A stretch of DNA of 33,265 bases from Agrilactobacillus composti DSM 18527 = JCM 14202 (GTDB lineage: Bacteria > Bacillota > Bacilli > Lactobacillales > Lactobacillaceae): NCBI RefSeq assembly GCF_001436375.1, contig NZ_AZGA01000043.1, positions 1 to 33,265 of the forward strand, given 5' to 3'. Positions 25,321 to 33,087 of this stretch are shown piece after piece (the stretch's first letter is position 1; each line of letters opens with the position of its first letter). The translations under genes and the position numbers were made by a program. The notes beneath the pieces are model-generated. The model was not told the origin of the DNA. It did not search any database and was given only the letters and a program-made list of their open reading frames with translations.

Positions 25321-25350
25321 AAGTTTGGAGTTGACGCTCCAAACTTTTTT
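25321..25350. terminator. Terminator between the flavin-fold gene and npr
   Basis: AAGTTTGGAG (25321-25330) and CTCCAAACTT (25337-25346) form a perfect 10-bp stem with a T run on the plus strand and TTTTATTTTT on the minus strand. It ends the 128-aa gene transcript before npr, so npr needs its own promoter in 25221-25320. Confidence 0.75.
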
Positions 25351-25351
25351 G

Positions 25352-25738
25352 CTATATCTTCTGCTCAACATCATGAATCTTCACAACTAATACAGTGCGA
25401 ATCCAATCAAATTGGGCTTTCATTTGGTCAAAATATGCGCCTTCATTAATGAATTGACCACTGCCATGAATATGATAACCGCGACCCATTCCAGCGGTTC
25501 CTGAATAATTGTAAGAACCAATCGTAATGATCAGTTCATGTTTTGGATCTTTTTCAAAATCTTGTTCAATCGAGTGCATCCCCGCAGCTGGAATCAAAAT
25601 TATATCATCAGAAACCACGTTAATATATTGTGACCAAGTATTAACTACGCTAGCTGGATTACCATTAATCGAGACAATCGTTGCCGGCCCTTTGTCTTGT
25701 AAAACATCTAAAAAATCTTCGTTCATTATTTTTGTCAT
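25352..25738 (-). CDS. Pyridoxamine 5'-phosphate oxidase-fold flavoprotein
   Basis: The 128-aa protein (FLDVLQDKGPATIVSINGNPAS, then VVNTWSQYINVVSDDIILIPAAGMHSIEQD) has the split-barrel flavin-binding fold of the PNPOx-like family, where small members bind FMN or F420-like cofactors. The precise substrate is not known. AGGAGGT lies before the ATG. It is next to npr and on the same strand, which suggests a shared redox or oxygen-defence origin, though a terminator separates them. Confidence 0.78.
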   Translation of the reverse strand: MTKIMNEDFLDVLQDKGPATIVSINGNPASVVNTWSQYINVVSDDIILIPAAGMHSIEQDFEKDPKHELIITIGSYNYSGTAGMGRGYHIHGSGQFINEGAYFDQMKAQFDWIRTVLVVKIHDVEQKI

Positions 25739-25814
25739 GATTTTTACCTCCTATGTTCTGCTATTCAACTATATTCCTAAGCACCGCCAAGTTATGACAG
25801 AATTTCAAAATTAA

Positions 25815-26208
25815 TATTGCTGGATAATTCGTTGCAACTTTTCCAAATATTTTTCTTTTAACTCACTGAGAGTCCAAGTCATGAAGACCTTTGATAAAAG
25901 ATCCAGACAGTATCAGCTACTCAAATCTCCCTGGAAATTATACTTGAAGAAGTTTGATGAGCTTGAAAAAGTTCATCCTCGCTACAACTGGCATTACAAA
26001 GACTGCTTAACTCAAGCACAAGTAGTTACAGAAGGCATTAACACCAGCACTACTTTAGAGAATTCATATAACCTGATGCAAAGCTTTATTCAAGCCGTTG
26101 AAACTGGCAATACGCATGAGCTTAAATCATTGATTACCAGCAAAGATTCAATTGGAACCCTAATGCATAAGACGCTGCTAACTTTTAAATACAATCTAAA
26201 AGCGGTGC
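25815..26208 (+). pseudogene. ISL3-family transposase fragment
   Basis: From about 25830 the frame reads LRVQVMKTFDKRSRQYQLLKS and on through WKLYLKKFDELEKVHPRYNW to LLTFKYNLKAVLR, the C-terminal half of an ISL3-family DDE transposase. The upstream half is missing and the frame is cut by the IS5-family element at 26209. What follows that IS (27093) is not ISL3, so the distal end is lost too. Confidence 0.8.
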
Positions 26209-26211
26209 TTA

Positions 26212-27089
26212 GAAGCTGTTTAGTATCTTGGATTTTGACCCAATAATTTGATAAACTACTGTCAAAAAAGTTGGTGATCATATGCAACATTTTAGTCATC
26301 ATTACCAAAGCAATATTACTCGGCAACAATTTGAATTAATTCGACCAGCTTTAGAAAATTTTCGTAAGCGAACTAAGCCTCGAAAATATGACCTCTACGA
26401 GGTCTTCTGTGCGGTCCTATATGTCTTGAAAACCGGTTGCCAATGGCGTCAAGTCCCCGGTGATTTCCCAGAATGGCGGTCAGTTTACAACTATTACAAA
26501 ATTTGGTCAACTAAAGCTGAGCCTACGGCTGATTCTTTATTGGAACAAGTTTTAAAAAAATTGTCATTGCTCGGCGAACTGACCAAGGACGTTCAGCTTT
26601 AACTTCCTTTATTATCGTTGACGCTCAGAGCGTCAAAAACACCGCTACTGCTGAAAACAAAGGTTACGACGCTGGTAAGAAAATCTCGGGGATTAAGCGC
26701 CATCTGGCAGTTGATATCAATGGCTTTCCGCAGGCCATTCACATGACGCGAGCGAATGTCTCTGATCGAGACGGGGGCAGTGCAATGATCGCTTTACATG
26801 CCATGCATTTACGCCAGGTTCAAAATGTCTTAGTTGATGGTGGTTATTCAGGCGTTAATTTTCAGCTCGATGTAGCCAGTAATTTAAACGCAACCGTGCA
26901 GGTTGCGAAGCGCAATGAGTTGCATCGATTCGAAGTCATGCCCCAACGTTGGGTAGTCGAACGATCTTTTAGTTGGCTAGAGAATTGTCGGCGACTTTGG
27001 AAAAATTGTGAGCGTCAATTAACCACCAGTCTGCAAATGGTCGTTTTAGCGTTTTTAGCACTATTACTTAAGAGATTTTAGACAGCTTC
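26212..27089 (+). mobile_element. IS5-family (IS427-like) insertion sequence
   Basis: The element is 878 bp, with inverted ends GAAGCTGTTTAGTATCTT (left) and its near complement AGATTTTAGACAGCTTC (right), flanked on both sides by TTA. It encodes one transposase in two overlapping frames. The DNA on the left is ISL3 and on the right unrelated, so the TTA flanks may be coincidence of target preference. Confidence 0.87.
26282..27081 (+). CDS. IS5-family transposase made by -1 frameshifting
   Basis: The first frame (26282-26602) holds the N-terminal DUF4096-type domain (FCAVLYVLKTGCQWRQVPGD). The second, entered by a -1 shift, has the DDE core: IIVDAQSVKNTA, NVLVDGGYSGVNF and RWVVERSFSWLE. The overlap contains TTTTAAAAAAATTG with an A7 run at 26554-26560, a typical slippery site of IS427-group elements; shifting there gives a continuous protein of about 266 aa. 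The element therefore looks potentially active. Confidence 0.87.
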
Positions 27090-27094
27090 TTAGG

Positions 27095-27223
27095 ATGCCT
27101 GATTTTGACAAATTAAGTCAGGAACAAATTTCAACCTATCAGCGGACAGCTTATCGGGTTGGCTGGTGGATCCTGGCAAGTACGATTGCCTGTGTTATTG
27201 TGCTGATTTGTTTGAATCTTTGA
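27095..27223 (+). CDS. Small single-TM protein or C-terminal remnant
   Basis: A 42-codon frame starts 6 bp after the IS5-family end: a hydrophilic part (PDFDKLSQEQISTYQRTAYR) then one hydrophobic helix (GWWILASTIACVIVLICLNL) and stop. No ribosome binding site is possible in the IS border, so it is probably the tail of a gene cut by the IS. Not recognised. A terminator follows directly. Confidence 0.4.
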   Translation: MPDFDKLSQEQISTYQRTAYRVGWWILASTIACVIVLICLNL

Positions 27224-27241
27224 ATTCGAAAAAATGATATT

Positions 27242-27279
27242 AAAAAAGTTCCGAAGCAAAATTGCTTCGGAACTTTTTT
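27242..27279. terminator. Bidirectional terminator
   Basis: A perfect 18-bp stem (27242-27259 with 27262-27279, AAAAAAGTTCCGAAGCAA and its complement) with A and T tracts on both sides. It separates the small plus-strand frame from the minus-strand metal operon, whose last gene ends at 27297. Confidence 0.85.
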
Positions 27280-27296
27280 CGTGTATCTATTGAGGA

Positions 27297-27845
27297 TTAA
27301 TCTTCGTCGTCTTCCTCATCCAAGCCTTCTCGTGGTGTCTTACCAAGCAAGGCCTGCAGAGTAGCGATGTTGTGGTTGTTATCTTGCAGCAGGCCAACCA
27401 AATGTTGTGCCAAGACTGGACGGTCTTCTTTTTCAGCCAGCTTAATTGCCCGGGTGACAAACATGTTCTCAGTGTCATAGTCGTGGACGAAGTCGTTGAC
27501 CAGCCACTCTACAGATTCATATTTGTTCTGACCATTTTCTTCCAGCATGGTGTACTCTGTGAATTCCTTTTGGGTACTTGGCGTAATTAAGGCCTCATCG
27601 ATTAAGACCGTGCCCAAGGCATCCTTTTGGTCGTACGCCTGCTTAAGTAAGTCGCCGAATAGGACTTTCAGCTGTTGGGCCGACATTCCCTTCACATACC
27701 ATTTTGCCATCTGGAGTTTGTTGGATAAAACTTCCAAATTGGCAACGATGTGGCCGGTCATCGCACCAGCCGTTGGGGTATGGTGGTCGATATCTGCTTG
27801 CTTAACTTCTGCTTCAAATAATTTTTCGGGGGTTGCTGTTGTCAT
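27297..27845 (-). CDS. Dps/ferritin-like protein, ferroxidase residues apparently changed
   Basis: The 182-aa protein has the four-helix layout of Dps: VANLEVLSNKLQMAKWYVKG (helix A), FGDLLKQAYDQKDALGTVLIDEAL (helix B), a long middle loop, and two C-terminal helices. In ordinary Dps, helix A ends in H-W-V-G with an iron-binding histidine; here the position reads K-W-Y-V-K-G. The usual LH and D---E positions of helix B also look different. The start is ATG 27845 with AGGTG upstream, within 10 bp of the HMA gene stop, so it is translationally linked. The very acidic C-terminus (LDEEDDED) may bind metal. Storage or DNA protection is assumed from the family. Confidence 0.75.
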   Translation of the reverse strand: MTTATPEKLFEAEVKQADIDHHTPTAGAMTGHIVANLEVLSNKLQMAKWYVKGMSAQQLKVLFGDLLKQAYDQKDALGTVLIDEALITPSTQKEFTEYTMLEENGQNKYESVEWLVNDFVHDYDTENMFVTRAIKLAEKEDRPVLAQHLVGLLQDNNHNIATLQALLGKTPREGLDEEDDED

Positions 27846-27854
27846 ATTCTTCAC

Positions 27855-28076
27855 CTATTTCACTTTCATTGATTGAACTTCATAGCCTAAATCAGTTACC
27901 GTGTCTGACAATTTGTCTGCGGAAATTTTATCGCCGTCAAAATCAGTTTTGACTTTGGCTGCATTGAACAAGACTTTGACGTTTTCCACACCATCCTGCT
28001 TTTCAAGTGCGCCCTTGATCTTTTGCATGCATGACGGGCATGACAGCGCGTCTAATTGTAAAATTGCTTTACTCAT
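27855..28076 (-). CDS. copZ: CopZ-like HMA metallochaperone
   Basis: The 73-aa protein is a single heavy-metal-associated domain with the metal motif LSCPSCMQKIKGAL (cysteines 13 and 16); the usual GMTC is LSC here. Such proteins carry Cu(I) or related soft metals to P1B ATPases. The ATG at 28076 has GGAGG 8 bases upstream; the in-frame ATG at 28091 precedes it. It lies 41 bp after the ATPase gene and overlaps the Dps-like gene control region. Copper specificity is inferred from family only. Confidence 0.85.
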   Translation of the reverse strand: MSKAILQLDALSCPSCMQKIKGALEKQDGVENVKVLFNAAKVKTDFDGDKISADKLSDTVTDLGYEVQSMKVK

Positions 28077-28117
28077 ATTGATAACCTCCATCTCATTTAC
28101 TGTTTTAATGATACATC

Positions 28118-30016
28118 CTATTCGCCAACCGATAATTGATCTGGATCAAGTTTGGCAGCTTTTGGCTGATAATTAATTAATCGCATTGCGTTGAAGATGA
28201 CAACCAGGATACTGGCTTCATGGACAAACATTCCGCTGGCCATGTAAATAAATCCGAGAATCAAGCCAATCAGGAGGGCGACAACCGTCGCAATGGCGAT
28301 GAAAATGTTCTCCTTGGTGTTGATGACCGTTTTTTTGGAAAGTCCATATGCATGGATCAATTCATTGAATCCTGATGACATCAAGACGACATCAGAGGTT
28401 TCAACCGCCACGTCGGTTCCACTTCCCATGGCAATCCCGATGTCAGCCGTCACTAATGACGGACTGTCGTTGATGCCGTCGCCGACAAAGGCAACCTTGT
28501 GGCCTTCCTGCTGGAATTGTTTAACGTATTCGACTTTTTGTTCCGGCAAAAGTTCTGCGTGGACTTCGTCAATGCCGATTTGTTCTGCAACGGCATTGGC
28601 TGTCTGCAGGTTATCACCGGTCAGCATAACCGTCTTCTTGATGCCGAGTGACTTGAGTGTCGCCAGGCTTTGCTTAACGCCTTGACGAATCACATCCGAG
28701 ATACCAAGAATGGCTTGAATTTGCCCGTCGAAGGCAACGATAACTGTTGAACTGCCTTCGCCTTGGATGTTTTCCAAGTCTTGACGTTGTTCAGACGTCA
28801 AATCAACATTTTCATCGTTCATCATTCTCAAATTACCAATTAAAACATTTTTACCGTTGGCAGTTGCCTTAACGCCACGGCCTTTGACTGTGTCAGCATC
28901 GGCAACTTGAACGTCCTCAAACGGAATATGATGATCACCTGAGAATTTAACAACTGCTTGTGCCAATGGATGATCCGACTGCTTTTCAACGGCTGTGGCA
29001 ATTTGCAAGGCCAACTGGTCTCTTGAGTAATCTTTGAACTGAGTAACCGCCGTTTTCCCTTCAGTCAGGGTCCCGGTCTTATCGAATACCAACGTGTCGA
29101 CATTGGCAAAGGTGTTCATCACTTCACCGCCCTTGATCAAGACACCGTTTTTCGCACCATTACCGATTCCAGCCACGTTTGAAACCGGGGCGCCGATGAC
29201 CAAGGCCCCAGGGCATCCCAAGACCAAAACGGTAATCGCTAATCGGAAATCTTTGGTAACCAAGCCCACAATCAATGCAATGATCAAAACTGCCGGAGTG
29301 TAATAAGTCGCAAATTTGTCAATAAACTTTTCTGCTGGCGACTTGGTGTCTTGAGCATCCTCAACCAGTTCAACAATTTTGCCAAACGTGGTGTCGTCGC
29401 CAACCTTGGTTGCCCGAACTTTAAGTGTTCCGTTGTCTAAGATGGTGCCAGAGAATACCTGATTGCCAGTGCCCTTAGTGACTAGTTTTGATTCACCAGT
29501 AATACTGGCTTCGTTGATGTGACCGGATCCATCCACAATTTCCCCGTCAACCGGAATCTGACCGCCGGCTTTGACCAAGACGACGTCGTCAACGTCGACA
29601 AAGTCAACATCCGTCTTCTCAGTGTTGCCGTCATCATCTACAATCATTGCGGTAGTCGGTGCCATTTCCGTCAAATCTTTAATTGAGTGGCGGGTTTTGG
29701 CCAACGTTTTGTCTTCCAAAAACGTCCCAAATAAGAACAAGAAAGTGACGATTGCTGATTCATTGTACTCGCCAATGATGAAAGCGCCAATCACAGCAAT
29801 GCTGACAAGTAATTCGATGCTGATCGTTTTAAACCGGAGTGCTGAAACCGCCCGAAGAACGATCGGCACAGCTGAGATAATTGAAGCGGCGATAAATGAA
29901 ACCGTGTAGATCATATCGCTGTCAACAACTTTCCCCAAGAGACCTACGCCAATTAATATTGCCGTTATCAATGTAATTTGATTTGTGTGTTGATTAATAT
30001 ATCTTTGAAATTTCAT
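28118..30016 (-). CDS. P1B-type metal ATPase with CPG motif
   Basis: The 632-aa pump has no N-terminal HMA domain (supplied by the next gene). TGES is near residue 173, the transmembrane motif GCPGAL at C268-P269-G270, phosphorylation aspartate D312 in DKTGTLT, the His-Pro pair at H349-P350 (SDHPLA) and GDGINDSP in the hinge. Most P1B pumps have CPC, CPH or SPC; CPG is unusual and makes the substrate uncertain. The partner chaperone and Dps-like protein suggest copper, or iron and oxidative stress. GGAG and GGGG lie before the ATG. The -10 TATACT is at 30049-30054 on the minus strand. Confidence 0.87.
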   Translation of the reverse strand: MKFQRYINQHTNQITLITAILIGVGLLGKVVDSDMIYTVSFIAASIISAVPIVLRAVSALRFKTISIELLVSIAVIGAFIIGEYNESAIVTFLFLFGTFLEDKTLAKTRHSIKDLTEMAPTTAMIVDDDGNTEKTDVDFVDVDDVVLVKAGGQIPVDGEIVDGSGHINEASITGESKLVTKGTGNQVFSGTILDNGTLKVRATKVGDDTTFGKIVELVEDAQDTKSPAEKFIDKFATYYTPAVLIIALIVGLVTKDFRLAITVLVLGCPGALVIGAPVSNVAGIGNGAKNGVLIKGGEVMNTFANVDTLVFDKTGTLTEGKTAVTQFKDYSRDQLALQIATAVEKQSDHPLAQAVVKFSGDHHIPFEDVQVADADTVKGRGVKATANGKNVLIGNLRMMNDENVDLTSEQRQDLENIQGEGSSTVIVAFDGQIQAILGISDVIRQGVKQSLATLKSLGIKKTVMLTGDNLQTANAVAEQIGIDEVHAELLPEQKVEYVKQFQQEGHKVAFVGDGINDSPSLVTADIGIAMGSGTDVAVETSDVVLMSSGFNELIHAYGLSKKTVINTKENIFIAIATVVALLIGLILGFIYMASGMFVHEASILVVIFNAMRLINYQPKAAKLDPDQLSVGE

Positions 30017-30048
30017 AATCCCCGCTCCATTTCTTAATTGATGTCTTT

Positions 30049-30090
30049 AGTATATGGTGGTTCGACCGATAAAGAATTGACGTGGATCAA
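30049..30090 (-). promoter_or_regulatory. Metal operon promoter region
   Basis: A -10 TATACT (30049-30054, minus strand) lacks a clear -35 at normal spacing. A dyad, TTGACGTGGATCAA (30077-30090), sits just upstream, so activation by a bound regulator is possible. No CopY-type TACANNTGTA box was seen. Confidence 0.4.
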
Positions 30091-30147
30091 GTTTGAAATT
30101 TTTGTTTGGGTAATTAATGGCGAATATTTTGGATGTAAGCTGATTCC

Positions 30148-30163
30148 TGAGACAGCTTCTTAG
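30148..30163. mobile_element. Solo end of the IS5-family element
   Basis: GAGACAGCTTCTTAG repeats the right end of the IS at 26212-27089 plus part of its TTA flank (13-base identity GACAGCTTCTTAG), with no transposase next to it. It is probably a scar of deletion or a former copy; the short length makes chance possible. Confidence 0.4.
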
Positions 30164-30221
30164 CGGTCATTTGAACGCTAAGTACAGAAGTGGCTTTAGT
30201 TTATATCAAGTAACAGTTAGC

Positions 30222-30893
30222 TCACTGACCAGTAATTTGATCATGTTCACCCGGGGTCAATATTTTGGTCATCACCGTAATCAAATACGCTTGTTCGCGC
30301 TCAATTTCAGTTCCCGGCAATTCCAGTATTAACCGCGCTAGGTAACCGAATAGCTGCGATAACAAACTTTGCAGTATCAAATCATTCGGCCAATCCACAA
30401 TCAAATGATCTGCTTTTAGTTGATTTATGACACTTCCCATCTGCTTGACCATCTTAGGCGCAATCTGGCTAAGAATCTGTTCGCGTCGTTCGGTGTCAAA
30501 AGCTGCCATTTCAAAAATGACCTTTAACTCTTTCACGTTAGCTTTAGCAAATGCAACTCGGTCCGTAAAAATTGCTGTGACGAATGCCTGTAGACTGGGA
30601 TAACGCTGCCGTAATTCATCCTCTGAAAAATCACTCGCTAAAATTGGCACAATGTGCGCGGCAATTGGTGCTAAGATGGCATCCCGTAAGGCAGCCTTAG
30701 TCTTATACCGCCGATAGACCGTCCCCTCCGCAGCGCCGGCCCGTTGTGCAATATCACTAGTACTGGTCTGGTCAAAACCCTTTTCAGCAAACAAATCGAG
30801 ACTTGCCTGGAGGATGGCCCGTTGCTTAGGTGTAATCGTTTCATTCTGACTTAGATCCTGTTGAAAATAATCCCGTATCCGTGGTCGTTCCAT
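30222..30893 (-). CDS. TetR-family repressor of the ABC efflux operon
   Basis: The 223-aa protein has an N-terminal TetR helix-turn-helix: ILQASLDLFAEKGFDQTSTS then DIAQRAGAAEGTVYRRYKTK (about residues 28-70), and a helical ligand-binding C-terminal domain. It is the third gene of an operon with an ABC ATPase and permease, 4 bp after the permease stop, so it is coexpressed with its target. The palindromic operators at 32887-32910 and 32956-32975 are its likely binding sites, giving negative autoregulation relieved by an exported compound. Confidence 0.88.
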   Translation of the reverse strand: MERPRIRDYFQQDLSQNETITPKQRAILQASLDLFAEKGFDQTSTSDIAQRAGAAEGTVYRRYKTKAALRDAILAPIAAHIVPILASDFSEDELRQRYPSLQAFVTAIFTDRVAFAKANVKELKVIFEMAAFDTERREQILSQIAPKMVKQMGSVINQLKADHLIVDWPNDLILQSLLSQLFGYLARLILELPGTEIEREQAYLITVMTKILTPGEHDQITGQ

Positions 30894-30897
30894 ATCC

Positions 30898-32145
30898 TCA
30901 CACCTTCCGATAACGTTTCATTCCAACAATATTCAACATTGTTAGTACGACCATAAACCCTACTAATATTAACAAATTGACACCAATATCGCCAAGCCCA
31001 GCACCCTTTGTCACAACAGCCGTCAACGCATTAGCACCATAGTATAACGGCATGATGTGGGCAATTGCTTGCAACCAACTGGCCATGCCATCGACTGGAA
31101 CCAACCCAGCAAAAAAGATTTGTGGTACAACAATCAGTGGAATAAACTGAATCATTTGAAATTCTGAGTTAGCAAAGGTGGAAATAAAGATACCCAAGGT
31201 CAAAGCCACTAACGCTAATAATAAGTTAGTCAGAAAGACCAGCCAAATACTACCAACTAAGTGAATCTTGAAGACCGTAATTGTAAAAACAACGGTCAGG
31301 ACAGTCTGAATGATGGCAAAGCCCCCATAACCAATTAGATAGCCCATAATAATTTCACTCCGTCGAATTGGGGTTGCAAGTAGCCGGCTTAGGGTTCCAG
31401 TAGTGCGTTCATTCAAAAGTGAAACGCCAGAAATCAAGAACACAAAGAAGAAGACAAAGAAACCGAGAAAGGCTGGCAAAAAGCTTTCAAAGAACGTTGA
31501 ATCACTACTACCATAAATATAATGAGACTTAGTCGTATAACTGGTTGCTTTAGCTGACTGAGTCGAACTAGACGTCGTGGCTGTGGCCTGCTTGAGTTGC
31601 TTTTGTAATTTCTCAGCAGTTGCCTGGTCACCGCGGGCCTGGGCTTGTGCAATGGCAGTCTTCAGCTTGGTCACCGTTGCTTGTGTCTGGGCTGCTGTCA
31701 GCTTCTTCAAAGCGGCTTGTTGCGATTCAAGGGCCGCGCGCTGTTTCTTAGTAACGGTCACCAGCGTCTTCATTTTCAACTTGACTAATCCTGATTGTAA
31801 ACTCGCCTTAATTAAAGACGTGTTGGTTGGATTGCTATTTGAATAAGTAATCGTCAATTGACCATTTTTCTGAGTCAAATAGCCATCTAGATCATGCTGC
31901 TTAATCATTTTCCGTGCCTGTGAACTATCATAATGATGAATCGTCACGTTTTTGGTATCGATCACGTTAACCACGGATTGGTCTACATGATGAACACCCA
32001 AGCTTGCTACTTGCGTCGTGTTGTTTTGAAATAAGAAATACATCAGCGTCATAATCAGCAATGGTGCCAAAAACATCAGCGCCAAGGTACGCTTATCACG
32101 TAACATTTGCTTAAAAACTCGTCTAACGATTGCCATCGTTCGCAT
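30898..32145 (-). CDS. ABC-2 type permease, drug-efflux type
   Basis: The 415-aa protein has one N-terminal helix (RTLALMFLAPLLIMTLMYFL), a large external domain of about 180 residues including a lysine/glutamine/alanine-rich coiled coil (about residues 130-200), and five C-terminal helices with LLNERTTGTLSRLLATPIRR, the conserved ABC-2 coupling motif. It matches DrrB/YhfI-like exporters with half-transporter layout. It overlaps the ATPase gene end by 23 bp. Substrate unknown. Confidence 0.87.
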   Translation of the reverse strand: MRTMAIVRRVFKQMLRDKRTLALMFLAPLLIMTLMYFLFQNNTTQVASLGVHHVDQSVVNVIDTKNVTIHHYDSSQARKMIKQHDLDGYLTQKNGQLTITYSNSNPTNTSLIKASLQSGLVKLKMKTLVTVTKKQRAALESQQAALKKLTAAQTQATVTKLKTAIAQAQARGDQATAEKLQKQLKQATATTSSSTQSAKATSYTTKSHYIYGSSDSTFFESFLPAFLGFFVFFFVFLISGVSLLNERTTGTLSRLLATPIRRSEIIMGYLIGYGGFAIIQTVLTVVFTITVFKIHLVGSIWLVFLTNLLLALVALTLGIFISTFANSEFQMIQFIPLIVVPQIFFAGLVPVDGMASWLQAIAHIMPLYYGANALTAVVTKGAGLGDIGVNLLILVGFMVVLTMLNIVGMKRYRKV

Positions 32146-32866
32146 CTTGCATCCGCCCCGCTTTCAAAAAGACCTGTTCGATCGTATCTACTGCATACTG
32201 TTGTTTCAGTGCCGCGGGTGTCCCCTCAGCAAGCGCAATCCCGTGCCGAATCAACATGAGATAATCACACCGTTCTGCTTCGTCCATGACATGCGTTGTC
32301 ACGAGCATCGACTTACCGGTATCCTTGAGCTTATTTAGTTCGGTCCAAATTTGTTGCCGTAATTCTGGATCAATCCCAACGGTCGGTTCATCTAAAATCA
32401 ATAATTGGGGATCCTGAATCAGGGCGATTGCCAACGACAAGCGCCGTTTCATCCCACCCGAATAGCCACTGACCCGCTTGTCTAATTGGGATGTCAAGTC
32501 AACTAATCCGGCTGCATAATCAATCATCTGTGCTAACTTTATTTTTGGAACGCTCATCAATTGCCCAAACAAGGTCAGGTTTTCACGGGCCGTTAGTGTC
32601 TCATACAAAGCGTCACTTTGAGCCATATACCCTACTTGTGCCATTACCGCCCTATTGGGCATCACCGTATCCATGACTTTAACAGTGCCACTATCCACAG
32701 CTTCCATCCCTAAAATACTCTTGATCAAGGTGGTCTTCCCAGCTCCTGATGGCCCAATCAAGCCATAAATCATTCCAGCCGGCAGTGTCAAATCAATCTG
32801 ATTGAGCACTTGCTGATGACCAAAGTGCTTGCTGACCTGCTTGGCGATGACATAATCCGTTGCCAT
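32123..32866 (-). CDS. ABC transporter ATPase, drug-efflux type
   Basis: The ATG at 32866 was chosen (GAGGG 8 bases upstream); the longer reading begins inside the operator. The 247-aa ATPase has Walker A GPSGAGKTT, Q-loop region MAQSDALYETLTARENLTLF, signature YSGGMKRRLS, Walker B LLILDEPTVGIDP and the H-loop TTHVMDEA. It energizes the permease encoded downstream, as in DrrAB-type exporters for drugs or antimicrobial compounds. Confidence 0.92.
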   Translation of the reverse strand: MATDYVIAKQVSKHFGHQQVLNQIDLTLPAGMIYGLIGPSGAGKTTLIKSILGMEAVDSGTVKVMDTVMPNRAVMAQVGYMAQSDALYETLTARENLTLFGQLMSVPKIKLAQMIDYAAGLVDLTSQLDKRVSGYSGGMKRRLSLAIALIQDPQLLILDEPTVGIDPELRQQIWTELNKLKDTGKSMLVTTHVMDEAERCDYLMLIRHGIALAEGTPAALKQQYAVDTIEQVFLKAGRMQDANDGNR

Positions 32867-32886
32867 TTTAAGAACCCTCTTTCTCA

Positions 32887-32948
32887 AAGTGAGTGTATAC
32901 TCACTCACTTAATGGCTTTAGTATAATCAGTACATCTCGGTTTGTCAA
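32887..32948 (-). promoter_or_regulatory. ABC operon promoter with TetR-type operator
   Basis: Minus-strand TTGACA (32943-32948) and TATACT (32920-32925) with an exact 17-bp spacer. A near-perfect palindrome, AAGTGAGTG through CACTCACTT around GTATAC (32887-32910), covers the transcription start. It is the expected operator for the TetR protein at 30222-30893. Confidence 0.8.
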
Positions 32949-32955
32949 CATTAAA

Positions 32956-32975
32956 ATAAGTTATCACTCACTTAT
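32956..32975. promoter_or_regulatory. Upstream second TetR-type operator
   Basis: ATAAGTTATCACTCACTTAT is a dyad with the same ACTCACTTA half-site as the main operator, upstream of the -35 element. It could allow looping or cooperative repression. Confidence 0.55.
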
Positions 32976-33011
32976 TTTGTTTCCGGCCCATTTGTCACCG
33001 CATTGCAAACA

Positions 33012-33047
33012 AAAATGCGCCACCCCGTTGTTGGGATGTCGCATTTT
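33012..33047. terminator. Bidirectional terminator
   Basis: AAAATGCGCCACCC (33012-33025) pairs with GGGATGTCGCATTTT (33033-33047) with two mismatches, A run before and T run after. It isolates the ABC operon promoter from the IS30 copy. Confidence 0.65.
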
Positions 33048-33087
33048 AATTAAATAGCAGCACTGATATAAGCGTTAGCAATGTTTT

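Noticed and set aside
27547-28176. Plus-strand frames opposite the Dps-like, CopZ-like and ATPase genes
   Set aside because: They are antisense shadows of clear minus-strand coding regions.
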